From Nipponacmea schrenckii (taxonomy: Eukaryota; Mollusca; Gastropoda; Lottiidae): a stretch of DNA of 64,000 nt. Positions 23,701 through 36,967 of the stretch are shown one piece after another. The stretch is from contig CM060203.1 of NCBI GenBank assembly GCA_030562195.1, positions 5,346,208 to 5,410,207 on the forward strand, in the 5' to 3' direction. The position numbers and the translations under genes were made by a program. The notes under the pieces were generated by a model that worked only from the letters and a program-made list of their open reading frames with translations, made no database searches and was not told the DNA's origin. Every line of letters begins with the position of its first letter. Positions within the stretch are counted from its first letter, which is position 1.

Positions 23701-24365
23701 ATTCTATAATATTACGTTTATAGTTTGATATGGAATGATATTCATAAAAACATAGTTGATTATTGGAAAATTGTTTCTGAACACACCACCAACCATCAAT
23801 GTTGATAAAAGAATATTATTTCTTATTATTCCCGAACATTCCACCAGTTACTAAACATTGCAACATTATTGTTGATCGACCGAACTACTGGGAAATATTT
23901 AGGATCCTTCGAAATTTTATTGCTGATATATTGACCATAATTGACATACATTTGAACTTTTTTGAAAAACTTTGGAAAGGGTCTTGTCGTTCACATGGGA
24001 CAATTGCACCCTGTTGGCGTTGCTCGTTTTCATTAGTTCATTAGGTGCAGAAGAATATGACGTAAAGCACCATTTATTTCATTTGTCAATTCAATCGTTT
24101 AAATGAAAAGTTTGTCTTACTTAACTATTTTGAACAAATATTTATAAAAAATAAAAAAATAAAAAATCTTATCTAAATCCCTTCAACCCTTCAACTTTAA
24201 CAAAGATTGAAGTTGATATAATTAAGTACTTTTAAATTAATTTCTATTATATTTATTACCCTAACCGTAGAGTATCTATTACTTATGATGGTGTTCATGC
24301 CAACAAGTGCTTCCATAATTGGTCGGTATTTAACACCTAACGGTCATTGAAGTACAATGCAAACA
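20731..24365. other. Non-coding stretch
   Basis: No supported gene. It holds a fragment of the fold-back MITE family (about 23457-23560) and a perfect 59-60 bp tandem duplication at about 23538-23657. Short minus-strand frames near 20713 and 21421 show no motif. Confidence 0.4.
23538..23657 (+). repeat. Perfect two-copy tandem duplication, about 60 bp
   Basis: The segment starting 'atagaacccctgtaaaacct' and ending 'ttcagcatgat' occurs twice in direct succession with no differences that I can see. It lies at the truncated end of a MITE-family fragment (the 'gaacccctgtaaaacctg' part belongs to that family). Confidence 0.9.
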
Positions 24366-24369
24366 ACCC

Positions 24370-25075
24370 TGCAAAATTATTCTATAGAAACAAAGCTTAA
24401 GAATTTCTATAGAATAGTCCAATAGGAAACCAAAAGAAATTTAGGACCTTTTTCTATAGAACATTTCTCTACAGAACATTAAGTTCTATAGAATGAATTA
24501 TTCTATAGAAAGGAGTTTTTTTTTATAGAAGTATTTTCTATAGAATAACATCTATGAACTGTCCAGTGCAAATTATTTTCAAAGAAAATACTATATCCAA
24601 AGAACTATATTGTGAGGTTCTGCAAGAAAATAGACAAAATTACTTTGTGGTACATATCATCCATGGCCTTTTTTTGTCTTTTTGGATGCAGAATGAAAAT
24701 GTCAATTATAGTCTGTGTGACTCAGAAATTCCGATTTTAATGCAAGTGATATTGAATACACATAATTGAAGGAATTTCCATCTATTTTCTCCTATAAGGT
24801 ATATTGTTCAAAAGGATAAAATAGCAGGCACTAAAAATCAAATTTTCAACACTTTATGGAACTTCAATAGAAAGAGCTTTATGGAACCTGTTACTATTTA
24901 TGGAAAGAAGTTTGTCTGTAAAACTTTCTTTAGAAAACACATACAGAATTCTATAGAACTAAAGAATCTCATAGAATTTCTTAAGATATCACATCCAAAA
25001 TTCTATAGAACAGTAGATTCTAAAGGTATCCAGTATGATTTCTATAGAATTCTACATAACTTCTACAGAACATTT
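24370..25075. repeat. Cluster of TTCTATAGAA palindromes
   Basis: The 10-bp palindrome TTCTATAGAA or one-base variants occurs more than ten times: eight or so between 24375 and 24545, then again between about 24865 and 25065. The spacing is irregular, so this is not a simple tandem repeat. It includes TTC-N4-GAA, but nothing shows that it is a binding site. Function unknown. Confidence 0.75.
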
Positions 25076-27795
25076 TTAGCAGGGAAGGGTCAACACTTTG
25101 GATGTTTTTTTTTTATATAAACATTTAAGCATTAATTTGTCCAATATACCCACACTGCACAAAGATTAACATTTTCAGAATCTGTTGAATGCTTATAGTC
25201 AGAAATGAAGGATTATATTGTATCCTTGTCATAGAAATCTGCTAGCTATTACGACCCTTTTCTTACAATCTACGTTAAGCTGTAAGTATATACACAGGTA
25301 TAACCTTAGAAATCTTATACCACTTCAGCAAGGTGCCATTTAGATCAGATATACTCAGCATGGTGCCAATGTTTCCTGACAGTCTGCTAGTCAACAGGTA
25401 AACTAGTTAAATTATAAACCGTGGGAAAGTTTGGATGCAACACACAATATATGGTACACTCATGTAACAGGTATGTATATCTGGTGTGTAGTCCGAGACC
25501 CCTGACTTATAATATAGTTAGTATGGACACTTGTAGTGTTAACGAAACTAGCTGAAAAGGGCGCAAGAACCACATAGAAGGCCAGTTCTCTCCGTTAATG
25601 TATGGGCCAGATCTCAAAGCATTGTATCTTACGATTGCCTAATGGTGCTTTTGTGACGAACTTTTAATAAAATCAGAAACCATATATGTTATCAATAACA
25701 GTAATACAACCCGTAAAGGCAATGATTTTTAGTTCTAGGTTTTGACTCCTGCCATACAAATCAAGTCAGAAATACCGGACTATAACGTTTTACCAGGTGT
25801 AAGGGTAATAAACGTCAGAAAACTTACTGTGTTTAACAGATACATTATATCATATATATTATTAACTACATACAGTCTGGAGGCAAAGCTTACTAGACAC
25901 AAATACACGGTGGTTAAACCTTCACAGTAGTTATATATATTGCATGTGACCATCATTTCTATACAGAATTTCACAAACAATATTACTTAGATCCGGATTC
26001 CATTTCATATTCAGATTTATCATCCCAATGTTTAAAATTGAGAATCCAAGCGAGCTTGATAAAGGTAGGCTTTCTCAAAAGGATTAAATGGCAGTCAACT
26101 TTCAGCGTTGACAATTCAACTGTTTTTCATGTGCAAGATATTATTTTTTATCCATGATTGTCACCATATTATAAAAATGACAGATCACCATCTTTAAAAC
26201 CGCCTTTAAAAACCACCATAGAGTCTTAAATTTAACTTCAACTTTATCGTCAAGCCAAGAAAACTTTAACACCTCATATTTCAACTTTTTATTTGAAAAA
26301 GGCCATGATTATAATCTTAAATAAAGAAAAAAGTTACTGGCTCCGTTCTAAAAACTATTAGAATTATTAAGTTTAATGAAAATAAAATAAAAGTTTATAA
26401 ATACAGATAAGGACAGTTTAGTTTTCAAATGATGGTTCTATTGGAAGATAACTTAAAGGAATTTATTCGTCTATAAATTATTCAAAGTTGTTAATTCTGT
26501 CGACACTTTCGTTTAAATTGATTAAGAATGTATCTTGAAATCATGTTTATCTTGAAGTGTATAATCTTTTCCGATGCTTGCCTCAATACGGGAGGTTTCT
26601 TTATCAAGGGTGATTATTCTAATATTTGATTTTTCTAGCTTTGAGATAAAATAAAATCTCTAGATCAAGATGCATTTTCGCTTTAATACCATACCTATCT
26701 ATTCTGACCTATTATTCATCTTGCACTAAAGGTTTCAAATCCCACTGCAGGGCGTTCACAATTATCACATACCTTTCTCAGGTTGTAATGATAATCAGAG
26801 AAGTTATTAATATCTTTTGTTTTTCCGTATTTAGATTCAAGATCATCCTATGTCAAGCGATTTCGTTTCTTTTACTGATAACCGTCCGTTAGTCCTTCAG
26901 GCAATTCTGGTTTTTATGTATTCTCAGAATGAAATGTATATAATCTAATTGGTCTACGATAAATAAACAACCAATCGAAACAGGCACTTGGCATTCTGAT
27001 GACGATAACTTTATCTACATTTTATGTATGGTGTTCCAGAATAATGAAATTGATATTTTATTGGCAGAATCTATGAAAAGAAACCAATCGTATGTTGACG
27101 ATAGCATTCCAATTTCAGTCTACATGTATGTGTATATTGGTGCCAGTGATTCCTGTAAGTGACTGAATGCTAACAGATAAAAGAGCAATGATTAACAACA
27201 GATATCAGTATTGTTTAAAATGTTATTCTAATTCTATTTTAGAATAGAAGAGAAATTTGACTCGGGTGTCAGGGAAATGTCAGATCTTTGTGAAATGATT
27301 CTGAATCCAATTTTAACTATTAATAATCCAGGGTACGATATAACTGAATCCAGATGGTTATCAGTAATTGTTGCTAATACAAACACCTAGGTGGTATCTA
27401 TAAGATAATCGTGTCATATATATATTACATTTGGAAATGTCTTGTATGCTAATAATAATATCTTTATTTTGTAGAATCTCATAATAAGACAAAGAGAAAC
27501 GTTAACAATAAATCGGACAGTAAGTACATAAATATTTATCATATAGTCGATCACAATTAATTCTAAAATTATCAACAACAATTCTACATAGTTTCTGAAA
27601 TTGAATAACTAAACAGAAATATATCCGACTTTTGTAGGCAGGGCAAATTAATAATGTCAACAAATTATGTACAGTAGAAGCTGTATTAAGAAACCACTCA
27701 AGGAAGTTCCGACTACATGTATTGCCAGATGCTGCAAGATGAAACTAATAAGACAAACGGATGATTATACAACACATTGATGCCGTTTATCTCTC
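25076..27795. other. Non-coding stretch
   Basis: No gene, repeat array or clear transposon recognised. Base composition is slightly less AT-rich than the flanks in places. Short frames near 25742 have no motif. Confidence 0.35.
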
Positions 27796-27799
27796 ATTG

Positions 27800-28145
27800 T
27801 TACCAGCATGGTATCAATCGTTGTTTTTATCGATACCATCATCGTGGTTTTTATTGTTATTGTCATCGTGGTTTTATCTTTCTTATCATCGTGGTTTTAA
27901 CGTTATCATCGTGGTTTTATCGATATCATCATCTCGGTTTTATCGTTTTCATAATCGTCATTTTATCGTTATCATAATCGTGGTTCGGCATATTGGGTTA
28001 ATCGTTATCATCATCGTAGTTTTATTGTTATCATCATCGTGGTTTTATCGTCATTATCGTCGTGGTTTTATCGTAATCATCATTGTGGTTTTATCGTCAT
28101 CATCATTGCGGTTTTATCGTCATAATCATCATTGCGGTTTTATCG
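27800..28145 (+). repeat. Minisatellite of 'catcgtggttttatcgttat' type
   Basis: Imperfect units of about 20-27 bp built from 'atcatcgtggttttatcgtt'. The 163-codon frame that crosses it (27761-28252) is hydrophobic low-complexity translation of the repeat and I do not count it as a gene. Confidence 0.85.
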
Positions 28146-29755
28146 TATGGCTGAATGTTGTTCACAATAATCATAATTCAGCGTCAACAGCAGTTGGATT
28201 CTGGCCCTTTGTTATCTACTTTTGTAGAGAGACGACTTTCATAATACGTTGAAATCGACTTATATATTTGGCACCCCCTATTAAGTTCAATACTGACACA
28301 CGCAGACGATTCTGTTTTTGACAATAAACGAATGTTATCGTTCTAGTATTATCAAAATAAATACAGGTTGAGAAGGTTTTTTTTTTCAGATAGAAGCTTA
28401 TCAATCGGTATGATATATTACGGTGTTTAGCTGCTGTAGGCAAGTCTACTACTGTGATATTTCACAGAGATAATCTTGACATGGGTATCTATCGTTTGTT
28501 TCAGCACAGTCTTTGATGTTTACTTACTTGTCTAGGTTTCTAGACTGCCACCCATATTGTCATAATGCTTTTCAAGTCAACCCAGCCAAAGAATACCAAG
28601 AAGATGAAAATATCCCCATAGATTCACTTTATATTATTCTGCTTTAGTTGTACGGCAAGAGAAGAGACAAAGGGAGACTTAGACAATAAGTTGGACAGCA
28701 AGCACATCATCATCTTCCTATCATATCTCCGAGAGAAGCAAAATGTAGAACCCATAACCTATTCATAGGGGTTGAAGACACGTGAGAGATGCAATATTTT
28801 GGATAGAAAAGTACTAAAGGATTATAACGTGGTAGAGAAATCTGCTTTATTTCGCCAATGACTGGCCGACTCCTTTCGAATACCGGCATCAGAAGCAAGT
28901 AAAAAATTGATTTACATGACACACTACATACAGCTAATTCTGATAGGAGTTCGCAGATATGTTAAATTCCCATACTTTGATTCATTAGATGGCGAGATTC
29001 AGTTACTGATGGATAACGACAGATTGTTAAATATCTAGGCCACCCTAGTTGCTGTCATCCCAAGAGCCACTAACCTACCTTTCATTGGGGATTCTCTATG
29101 AACAAAAAGTTTGTTAGATCATTGGTGGTAATTGATGACAAATCACGAGTCTTTGTACCCAATAGAAATGTTTTAAAGTATTGAATTTCATCAGCAGTTA
29201 CCACTTGACATCAAATGGAATAAACTTTTAATTTTTTCCAGAAATCTAGTTAGACGGGCCGTGCCCACTCCCCCCCCCCCCATTAAAATAGATACTACAA
29301 ATTGACACCATACCCTCCGGTTAAATTATTTTACCCTCTGCACCAAGTCTACGGACCATTTGCACAAAGGAAAAACAATTGGATGCATTTTGCACACCCT
29401 ACTCTCCGTCCTGCATTACTGACTCTGGGGAATAGATGTCCTGTCATTCAATATACCCAAAAACTATCTGACCCTTACTTTACAATGTAAGTTATTATAT
29501 GATATATTACATAATGATGTTGATAGAGGAATAATATATATAAGAATATAAGAAGGGTGGAACGTAAAATATACAATACACTGATGAAATATACATTCTA
29601 CTGAGATGTAATAAACATTGTAGACATAAAAGTGATAATTATTTATGTATAACGATATATAACAGCTTCAACCCGTTTTATTTGGCAAACTGAACATCTC
29701 AAATGACAAATTTCAATTCAACCAAATAACTTTATAATTTAATTGTTTAAATTCT
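28146..29755. other. Non-coding stretch
   Basis: Nothing recognised apart from a 12-14 base C run near 29268-29281. Open frames at 28216-28443, 28710-28922 and 29302-29490 show no domain or splice context. Confidence 0.35.
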
Positions 29756-29756
29756 T

Positions 29757-29855
<99 letters not shown>

Positions 29856-29857
29856 TT
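29756..29857 (+). repeat. (TTTA)n microsatellite
   Basis: About 25 uninterrupted TTTA units. The apparent 65-residue frame through it (poly-LFIY) is an artefact. Confidence 0.98.
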
Positions 29858-29898
29858 ATTTCAAATTTTTCAATCTTAATTTTTTTTTAAATTTTTTG

Positions 29899-29930
29899 AT
29901 CCTATCCTATCCTATCCTATCCTATCCTAA
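29899..29930 (+). repeat. (ATCCT)n microsatellite
   Basis: Six units of ATCCT shortly after the TTTA tract, separated by a T-rich stretch. The close pairing suggests a compound microsatellite. Confidence 0.95.
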
Positions 29931-31899
29931 CCAAACCTGACACATTTCATGTACTTATTTTATTCATTTATTTCATTTTAATCGTATATTTTTTATTTAT
30001 TTATTTATTTAAGACCAGTTTATTGTTTATATTTCAATCTTTTCTGTTTTGTCCCATATTATCTTATTTATTTTATTTTGTATTATTATTGGATCGGCTT
30101 TTAACCCGTTTTGAAAAAGGAAATCATACTCTAATCAAAGTTAAGGTCAAAAATACACAAAAAAACCCATAAAAAACATACTTAACATAAACATAATATA
30201 AACACACATCAATAATTAACATTTCATAAAATATATCAATTATGGAAATTCAAGAAAATGGGTTGATAACATTACGAAATATATATACGATATCTTTTCG
30301 TTATTAACTTGTACTAATTATTTATATGGCATATTTTAAAACCATATTGAATATATATCTTTCTATAGCAGTGTTAAATTATTAAATTATTGAAAAACGA
30401 CGATAATAAGGTAAGAAATGAGTTATCTTGAATAACTAGGTTATATCGATTGTTAACTGTGAGATATAAACAGAGATGATGTCAACATTCGTCTACTTCA
30501 AAATACCGGCTTTTCTTTTAATTTCTATACCGTATTTCTGTGACATGCTCTATAGTCAGTGATGTCCATTTTGCCTGTGACTTTAATCATAAGAAAGCGT
30601 AACACAGGGTTTTAGAGGTAGCGAGAATATCGTCATTCGTCTTGAATCAGAAACCAGGTAATCGTTATATGTGAATTTAACTGTATTTCGGGAAATTGAT
30701 GCTCACTATATAGTTTTCTTGCTTCAGGTTTTAAAATATAGGCTATATCAGATGATTATGTCAGCATGGTTACTTCAAATCGTGTTTTGGTTTCATTCCT
30801 CGTCGTCAGTAAGTTTTCATTTGTGATGGTATTTATCTCAGTTCAGACGATAAAGATTTGATAGTGGAGATATAAGTGGTGATGATGTCAATAATAAGAG
30901 AAGATGCAAGACACTTAGAAAATTATGTGCACTGGTATTTTAGTCATTTGACCAATCGTCAGTTATAGTAATGTTAAGGTTTTTGAAGGTAGAAAAGGAA
31001 AAGAAAAAATTGTCATTTTTTGAAATACAATGTAGCTTTCGGAGAAACGGAGGTGATGTTACCATTTTAAGCCTTCTGAAAACGACGAACAACTTGACCA
31101 CAAACAAACCCAAATCGATGTGAATTCTTACGATATTTATTGTGCTGATGTAACACTGACCTAATTGTCAATACGGGTAGTCTTCATTAAATAATGTTTT
31201 GGTTACAAAACCATTCGACAGTGACAACATAGCGGATAATAAACGTTATGCGTGTATAACAAGAACCTTTCCGACTATAGATTCGAAGACTTACGTGAAA
31301 GATTTTATAGCTTCATTGTTTGGAATTCTAAGATGCATTTATCAACGACTTGTTGACCTACCAAGTAATCACTAACATCTACACGAAAAGGAATTAATTA
31401 CAAAGCTAAAAGGTATGGTATTATTATGTTTATTGATATTTTAAGATATTATTGATGCTGATGTCATGACTGACCTAGTTATAGAAATATCCTGTTTTCA
31501 GACATTGGTTTTGACTGTAAATACTACTTAAAGATTCCTTACCGGAAGTTTTCGAACATGCAATGAAATATATGAATTTCTGCGTCCTTTTTTAGCTATT
31601 GGAGACGGGGAATTGCCGTGTGCAATAAGGGAGATTGTGCCAAGACAGCGGCAAAAGCCAAGTCAATTTATATACTGCTATTATAATTCAACCTAAAACC
31701 TAAAGATACCTAAACTTATATATCTAGATTTCTAATTATTACATATACCTGAAACTGACAGATTTTTACTATATACAGATTTCTACCAGTACAACAATAT
31801 ATATGTATATCAAGAACAGATCTTTTGACCTTATTTAGAACTTACAGATCCCCATAGCATATAGATCTCTACATCCCTAGATCGCTACTGGTTAAACGT
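29931..31899. other. Non-coding stretch
   Basis: No supported gene. A possible small exon at 30766-30808 (hydrophobic, ATG start, GTAAGT donor) could be a signal-peptide exon, but no downstream partner was found, so it is not called. Confidence 0.35.
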
Positions 31900-33020
31900 A
31901 TCTAGAACTTACAGATTTCTTGACTTTTTCTAGACTTACAGATTTCTTGACTTTTTCTAGACTTATATATCTCTAGTACTAACAAATCTCTTGACTTTAT
32001 CTAGTACTTACAAATCTCTTGGCTTTATCTAGAACCAACAGATTTCTTGACTTTATCTAAAACTTACAGTCCTCTTGGCCTTATCTAAAACTTACAGATC
32101 TTTTGACCTTATCTAAAACTTACAGATCTCTTGACTTTATCTATAACTTACATATCTCTTGACTTTATCTAGAACTTACAGTTCTCTTGGCCTTATCTAG
32201 AATTTGCAGTTCTCTTGGCCTTATCTAGAACTTACAGTTCTCTTGGCCCTATCTAGAACTTACAGATCTCTTGACTTTATCTAGAACTTACAGGTATCTT
32301 GGCTTTATCTAGAACTTACAGTTCTCTTAGCCTTATCTATAACTGACAGTTTTCTTGACTTTATCTAGAACTTACAGATCTCTTGGTCCTATCTAGAACT
32401 TACAGATCTCTTGACTTTATCTAGAACTTACAGGTATCTTGGCTTTATCTAGAACTTACAGTTCTCTTAGCCTTATCTATAACTGACAGTTTTCTTGACT
32501 TTATCTAGAACTTACAGATCTCTTGACTTTATCTAGTACTTACAGATTTCTTGACTTTATCTAGACCTTACAGGTCTCTTGGCCTTATCTAAAACATAAA
32601 GATCTCTTGACTTTATCTAGAACTTACAGATCTCTTGACTTTATCTAGAACTTAAAGATCTCTTGACTTTATCTAGAACTTACATATCTCTTGACTTTAT
32701 CTAGATCTTACAGGTATTTTGGCCTTATCTAGAACTTGCAGATCTCTTGGCCTTATCTGGAACTTACAGATTTCTTGACTTTATCTAGACCTTACAAATC
32801 TCTTGACTTTATCTAGAACTTACATATCTCTTGGCCTTATCTAGAACTTACAGTTCTCTTGGCCCTATCTAGAACTTACAGATCTCTTGACTTTATCTAG
32901 ACCTTACAAATCTCTTGACTTTATCTAGAACTTACATATCTCTTGGCCTTATCTAGAACTTACAGATTTCTTGACTTTATCTAGAACTTACATATCTCTT
33001 GGCATTATCTAGAACTTAGA
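31900..33020 (+). repeat. Minisatellite, 28-bp unit, about 40 copies
   Basis: The unit is ttatctagaacttacagatc followed by 'tcttgact'. TCTAGA and AGATCT recur at 28-base intervals. A block of about 140 bp beginning near 32279 is repeated almost exactly near 32420, so there is second-level duplication inside the array. No coding frame is maintained because 28 is not a multiple of 3. Confidence 0.95.
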
Positions 33021-34748
33021 GTAATAATACATCACTAGACATTAAAAACATCGCTAAAACTTACAAATATCTAAAACTTACAGATGTACATTCATCACTA
33101 GAACTAATATGTAAAACTTACAGAGGTATACAATTTATAGATCTCTAGAATCTACATAATTATCTCTGCAACTTAGACTACAATTTGTCCTATATAACCT
33201 TCTGAACCCAAAATTTTGCAGATTTCTGCTTATTGTGTTGTCGATTATATGCCGATTATATGACTAGAATATTATATAAATTGTATAAGAGATGAATGGG
33301 AATCCAAGCAACAAAACCGGAAATGATATGTTGATTTTCTAGACGAGATAGGAATTTAAAATTCAGGAACAGAACCACAAAAATGGCTATTCTTATGTGT
33401 TTCGAAAATGGGTATATCGTTAAAATAGAAAGGGACTTATAGCGATATTACTAATGTTTCTAGTGGTTGTAATGTGATCAGATATTAGAAAATTAAGGCT
33501 TGGGGTATGTGAAACATGGTGTAACCCCCCGAATCAGGCGCGACCTTGAAATATATGCTGACTATTATGTTTTTAGTAGAGTAAAAAGTGTAATGACGGA
33601 AGGAATAAGTAAAGAGAGTGGATGAATCATAAGAGTGGATGAGTCATCCGAGGGAAATACTCGACTGACAGACCTATCGTCCTCTCTTATATATAAATAT
33701 TATAGCTAGAAACTTTGAAAACATGCGGCAATACACACCATTCTGGCACCGCACTGGAAACGTTTAATGAGAAAACTTGAGTTAATTCAAGATAGGCCTG
33801 TAGTATAAAATGCAATGTAAAGATTCGGTATGTGGACAGGTAAGAAATATATATTAGGCTATCGAACAGCATGCATTATAATTACGGCAGTCAGATATTT
33901 ACTTGCAGTGCTTATTTTGGGATCCATATCGTATATGGCACTTGACAAGGAAAAATAGATTGCAAATAGGGCCCGGCATGAAGTACCCTAATCTACAAAT
34001 CAGAGTTGATATTTTGACCAGTTCTTTATTAGTGTTGTAATTGTGTGATAAGTATAATACAGAGAAGGCATCAAGCTTGATAATATATTTTTCAACATAG
34101 GTCCGGTCGCGTATCTTCCATTTCAATTTAAATATCATAGAATTGTTGTATATTTTACTAGATTTATGAGCTACTCTGATTACATTAGTGTTGAATAATG
34201 GTTTTGTATTAATATTTTTTCCACTATTTGATTTGAACAAAACTTGATATTGTTTTAACTTATGGAAATATGATTATAGTACTTATATTTTCGTGACCAC
34301 CTTACGTTGATTCGAGATATACATGTAATAGGAAACATGTATAGGTAATTTTGTTATGCTAGTCTTTGTAATGGAGACGTCTGTTATTTGTTTACTGGTC
34401 TGTCGCGGCCATTTTATTTTTAATGACCATTAGAATGAACAGATTAGAATATTTTCTTTTCTTCTGAACTAAAAAGTTGGAATATATGCCCTTTTTTGTT
34501 TGTTTGAATGGAGTCATTTTTCTGAATATTTATCAAAAAGGAGAAAATCACCAAAGATTAACGAATCTGAAATAAAAAAAAATATACAAGAAAATCATTG
34601 TAAAGATAATTATTAGTCTTACCTTGGGCGTGTACAGGGTATTATAGTACAGCAATAGTATGATATAAGCAGCTAACCTAGAGGGTAAATCATACTGGGA
34701 CTTTTAGAAAAAAAATGAATTCAATTCAGAGGATGACTATAGTCGTAC
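33021..34748. other. Non-coding stretch
   Basis: No supported gene. A 113-codon minus-strand frame (33899-34240) has no recognisable domain, and its Asn/Lys/Ile/Tyr composition fits random AT-rich sequence. Confidence 0.35.
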
Positions 34749-35084
34749 TCAAAGGAATACTGCGTCTTAGAACATTTAAATTTTATACTTGACCAATAAG
34801 AGTTCTATTCATAAGTCAATATACCCGCTGACATAAATAACATAAAAAAATAAATAAATTTTAAAAAACTAAGAAATTATCCATAAAGATGCATTTGATT
34901 ATTCAAAACGCTTAATAAATTGATTTAACCTTTCTTTAAATGACTTAGTTTTGTGAGATTTCCAGATTTTAAGGGGTTCTGTTACTTAATGACACCAGGT
35001 AAGTTCATTGATGAATATATACTCATATTGACCATTCTTGAGAAATAAACTTGATGTTAATACTAAGACGCAGTATCACTTTAA
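34749..35084. mobile_element. Fold-back MITE, copy 3
   Basis: Same family as 4985-5317: left 'aaaggaatactgcgtcttag', right end (other strand) TTAAAGTGATACTGCGTCTT, central AAAACGCTTAATAAATTG hairpin. The internal 'gacttagttttgtgag' block is shared with copies 1 and 2. Confidence 0.75.
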
Positions 35085-36152
35085 GCTGAAATATAGGATG
35101 TAGGGCGGCCCTTGAACGGTCATTAAAGTTACCTATAATTAGACTCTGTCCTTAAACTGACTAAACATTTGGAATTAAACTTTTATTATAAATTCCGACA
35201 AGCCTGTTTTCTCGTTCTACATTTTGCTGTAATTGCGAGAGAGTGAAAGAAACTGAAGTTTCTCACGCTACTCAAATGAACTAAATGTTATTAAACCAGG
35301 TGTTAGAACACGGTGGAATATCTGACAATTAACAGGTAATGTACGTGTAATCTCTTATCATATACCGTCTTGATCTATATAATATTATTTTACAGTCTGA
35401 ACTATCAAAATCTAATTTCCTTTCTTTCGATCCTAATACATTTAAAATAGTTTCAGGGTTCGGGGGTTTATCGGTGTGTCTGAGAGTTCCTGTGGCTGCA
35501 AAGCGCACCATTAACCCCCTTAAAATTACTCCCTTTGGGGTGGGGTTGTTAAACACTGCCCTAGACTATTAAGTTTGTTACTGGGAAGGTTTATCACAAC
35601 ACCTCTGAACCTAGCTACTAACCTTTGACCTTAGTTATAAGTGGGTTCCAGTTTATTTAGATTGGAAGTTCTGTAGATAAAATTATCTGGGGACTATAAT
35701 GCCTATGGTCAACGTGGTAAACCGGATCCTCAACACCGATTTGTTATTGTCGTAAAAATAATCTGTTTCTTGCTTTCTTTAATTTAGTTGGTTGGTAGAT
35801 GACAGTTTAACCTTCGCTTCTAGCTGATATCGCAAACTGGGAGTTGTTGGTAATCGTAGTAGTTGTTAGTTAGATTAGTTCAAATTGAATGATTCTGCGC
35901 CGTTGGCTTGGTTGTTGATATCTTTCTTTAGCATGGCGGCTGCCTTTATAGACTACATTTCAACAGTAACTCTACTTTCTAGCATTTCTAACCCAATGGT
36001 CACTATTATAAACTCTTTCTTTTACATGGGTAAATATTAGGTCCAATATATAAAGATATGGTCCTATCTAACATTCAGCCCATGGGGACAATACAATGAA
36101 TGGAAAGGAAAAATAAAACATTTCGATATACAATTTGTTTAAAAATACATGT
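35085..36152. other. Non-coding stretch
   Basis: No supported gene. Near 35535-35558, read on the other strand, is CAGTGTTTAACAACC, which resembles hAT-element ends, followed outside by 8 bp (CCCTAGAC); no matching second end was found. Confidence 0.35.
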
Positions 36153-36967
36153 GTATTTGATTGACAGATCTATGTTCCTGCGATCGAGTACATGTGTATT
36201 AGATGGACAGATTCATGTTCCTGCGATCAAGTACATGTGTATTAGATGGACAGATTCATGTTCCTGCGATCGAGTACATGTGTATTAGATGGACAGATTC
36301 ATGTTCCTGCGATCAAGTACATGTGTATTAGATGGGCAGGTCTATGTTCCTGCGATCAAGTACATATGTATAATATGGGCATATTTATGTTCCTGCGATC
36401 AAGTACGTGTGTATTAGATGGACAGATCTATGTTCCTGCGATCAAATACATGTGTATTAGATGGGCAGATCTTTGTTCCTATGGCGATCGAGTACATGTG
36501 AATAATAGGACAGATCTATGTTCCTGCGATCAAGTACATTTGTATTAGATGGACAGATCTATGTTCCTGCGATCAAGTACATGTGTATTAGATGGACAGA
36601 TCTATGTTCCTACGATCAAGTACATGTGTATTAGATGGACAGATTTATGTTACTGCGATCAAGTACATGTGTATTAGATGGGCGGATCTATGTTCTTGCG
36701 ATCAAGTACATGTGTATTAGATGGACAGATCCATGTTCCTGCGATCAAGTACGTGTGTATTTGATGGACAGATCTATGTTCCTACGATCAAATACATGTG
36801 TATTAGATGGACAGATCTTTGTTCCTATGGCGATCAAGTACATGTGAATAATATGGGCGGATCTATGTTCTTGCCATCAAGTACATGTGTATTAGATGGA
36901 CAGATCTATGTTCCTGCGATCAAGTACATGTGTATTAGATGGACAGATCCATTTTCCTGCGATCAAG
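36153..36967 (+). repeat. Minisatellite, 43-bp unit, about 19 copies
   Basis: The unit starts gtacatgtgtattagatgga and continues 'cagatctatgttcctgcgatcaa'. Start points 36188 and 36231 show the 43-base period. A variant with three extra bases ('tatggcgatc') occurs near 36480 and 36830. The 60-100 codon frames through it shift between units (43 is not divisible by 3) and are spurious. Confidence 0.95.

Noticed and set aside
27761..28252. 163-codon frame
   Set aside because: It is translation of the 'catcgtggttttatcgtt' minisatellite; no gene features.
29743..29940. 65-codon frame of Leu/Phe/Ile/Tyr
   Set aside because: It is the (TTTA)n microsatellite.
30766..30808. Possible signal-peptide exon with a GTAAGT donor
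   Set aside because: Only 14 codons, and no downstream exon in phase was found within several kilobases.
33899..34240. 113-codon minus-strand frame
   Set aside because: No domain, no splice sites in context, and a composition expected of random AT-rich sequence.
35535..35566. hAT-like transposon end
   Set aside because: Only one end (CAGTGTTTAACAACC on minus) could be seen; no partner end or 8-bp target duplication was found.
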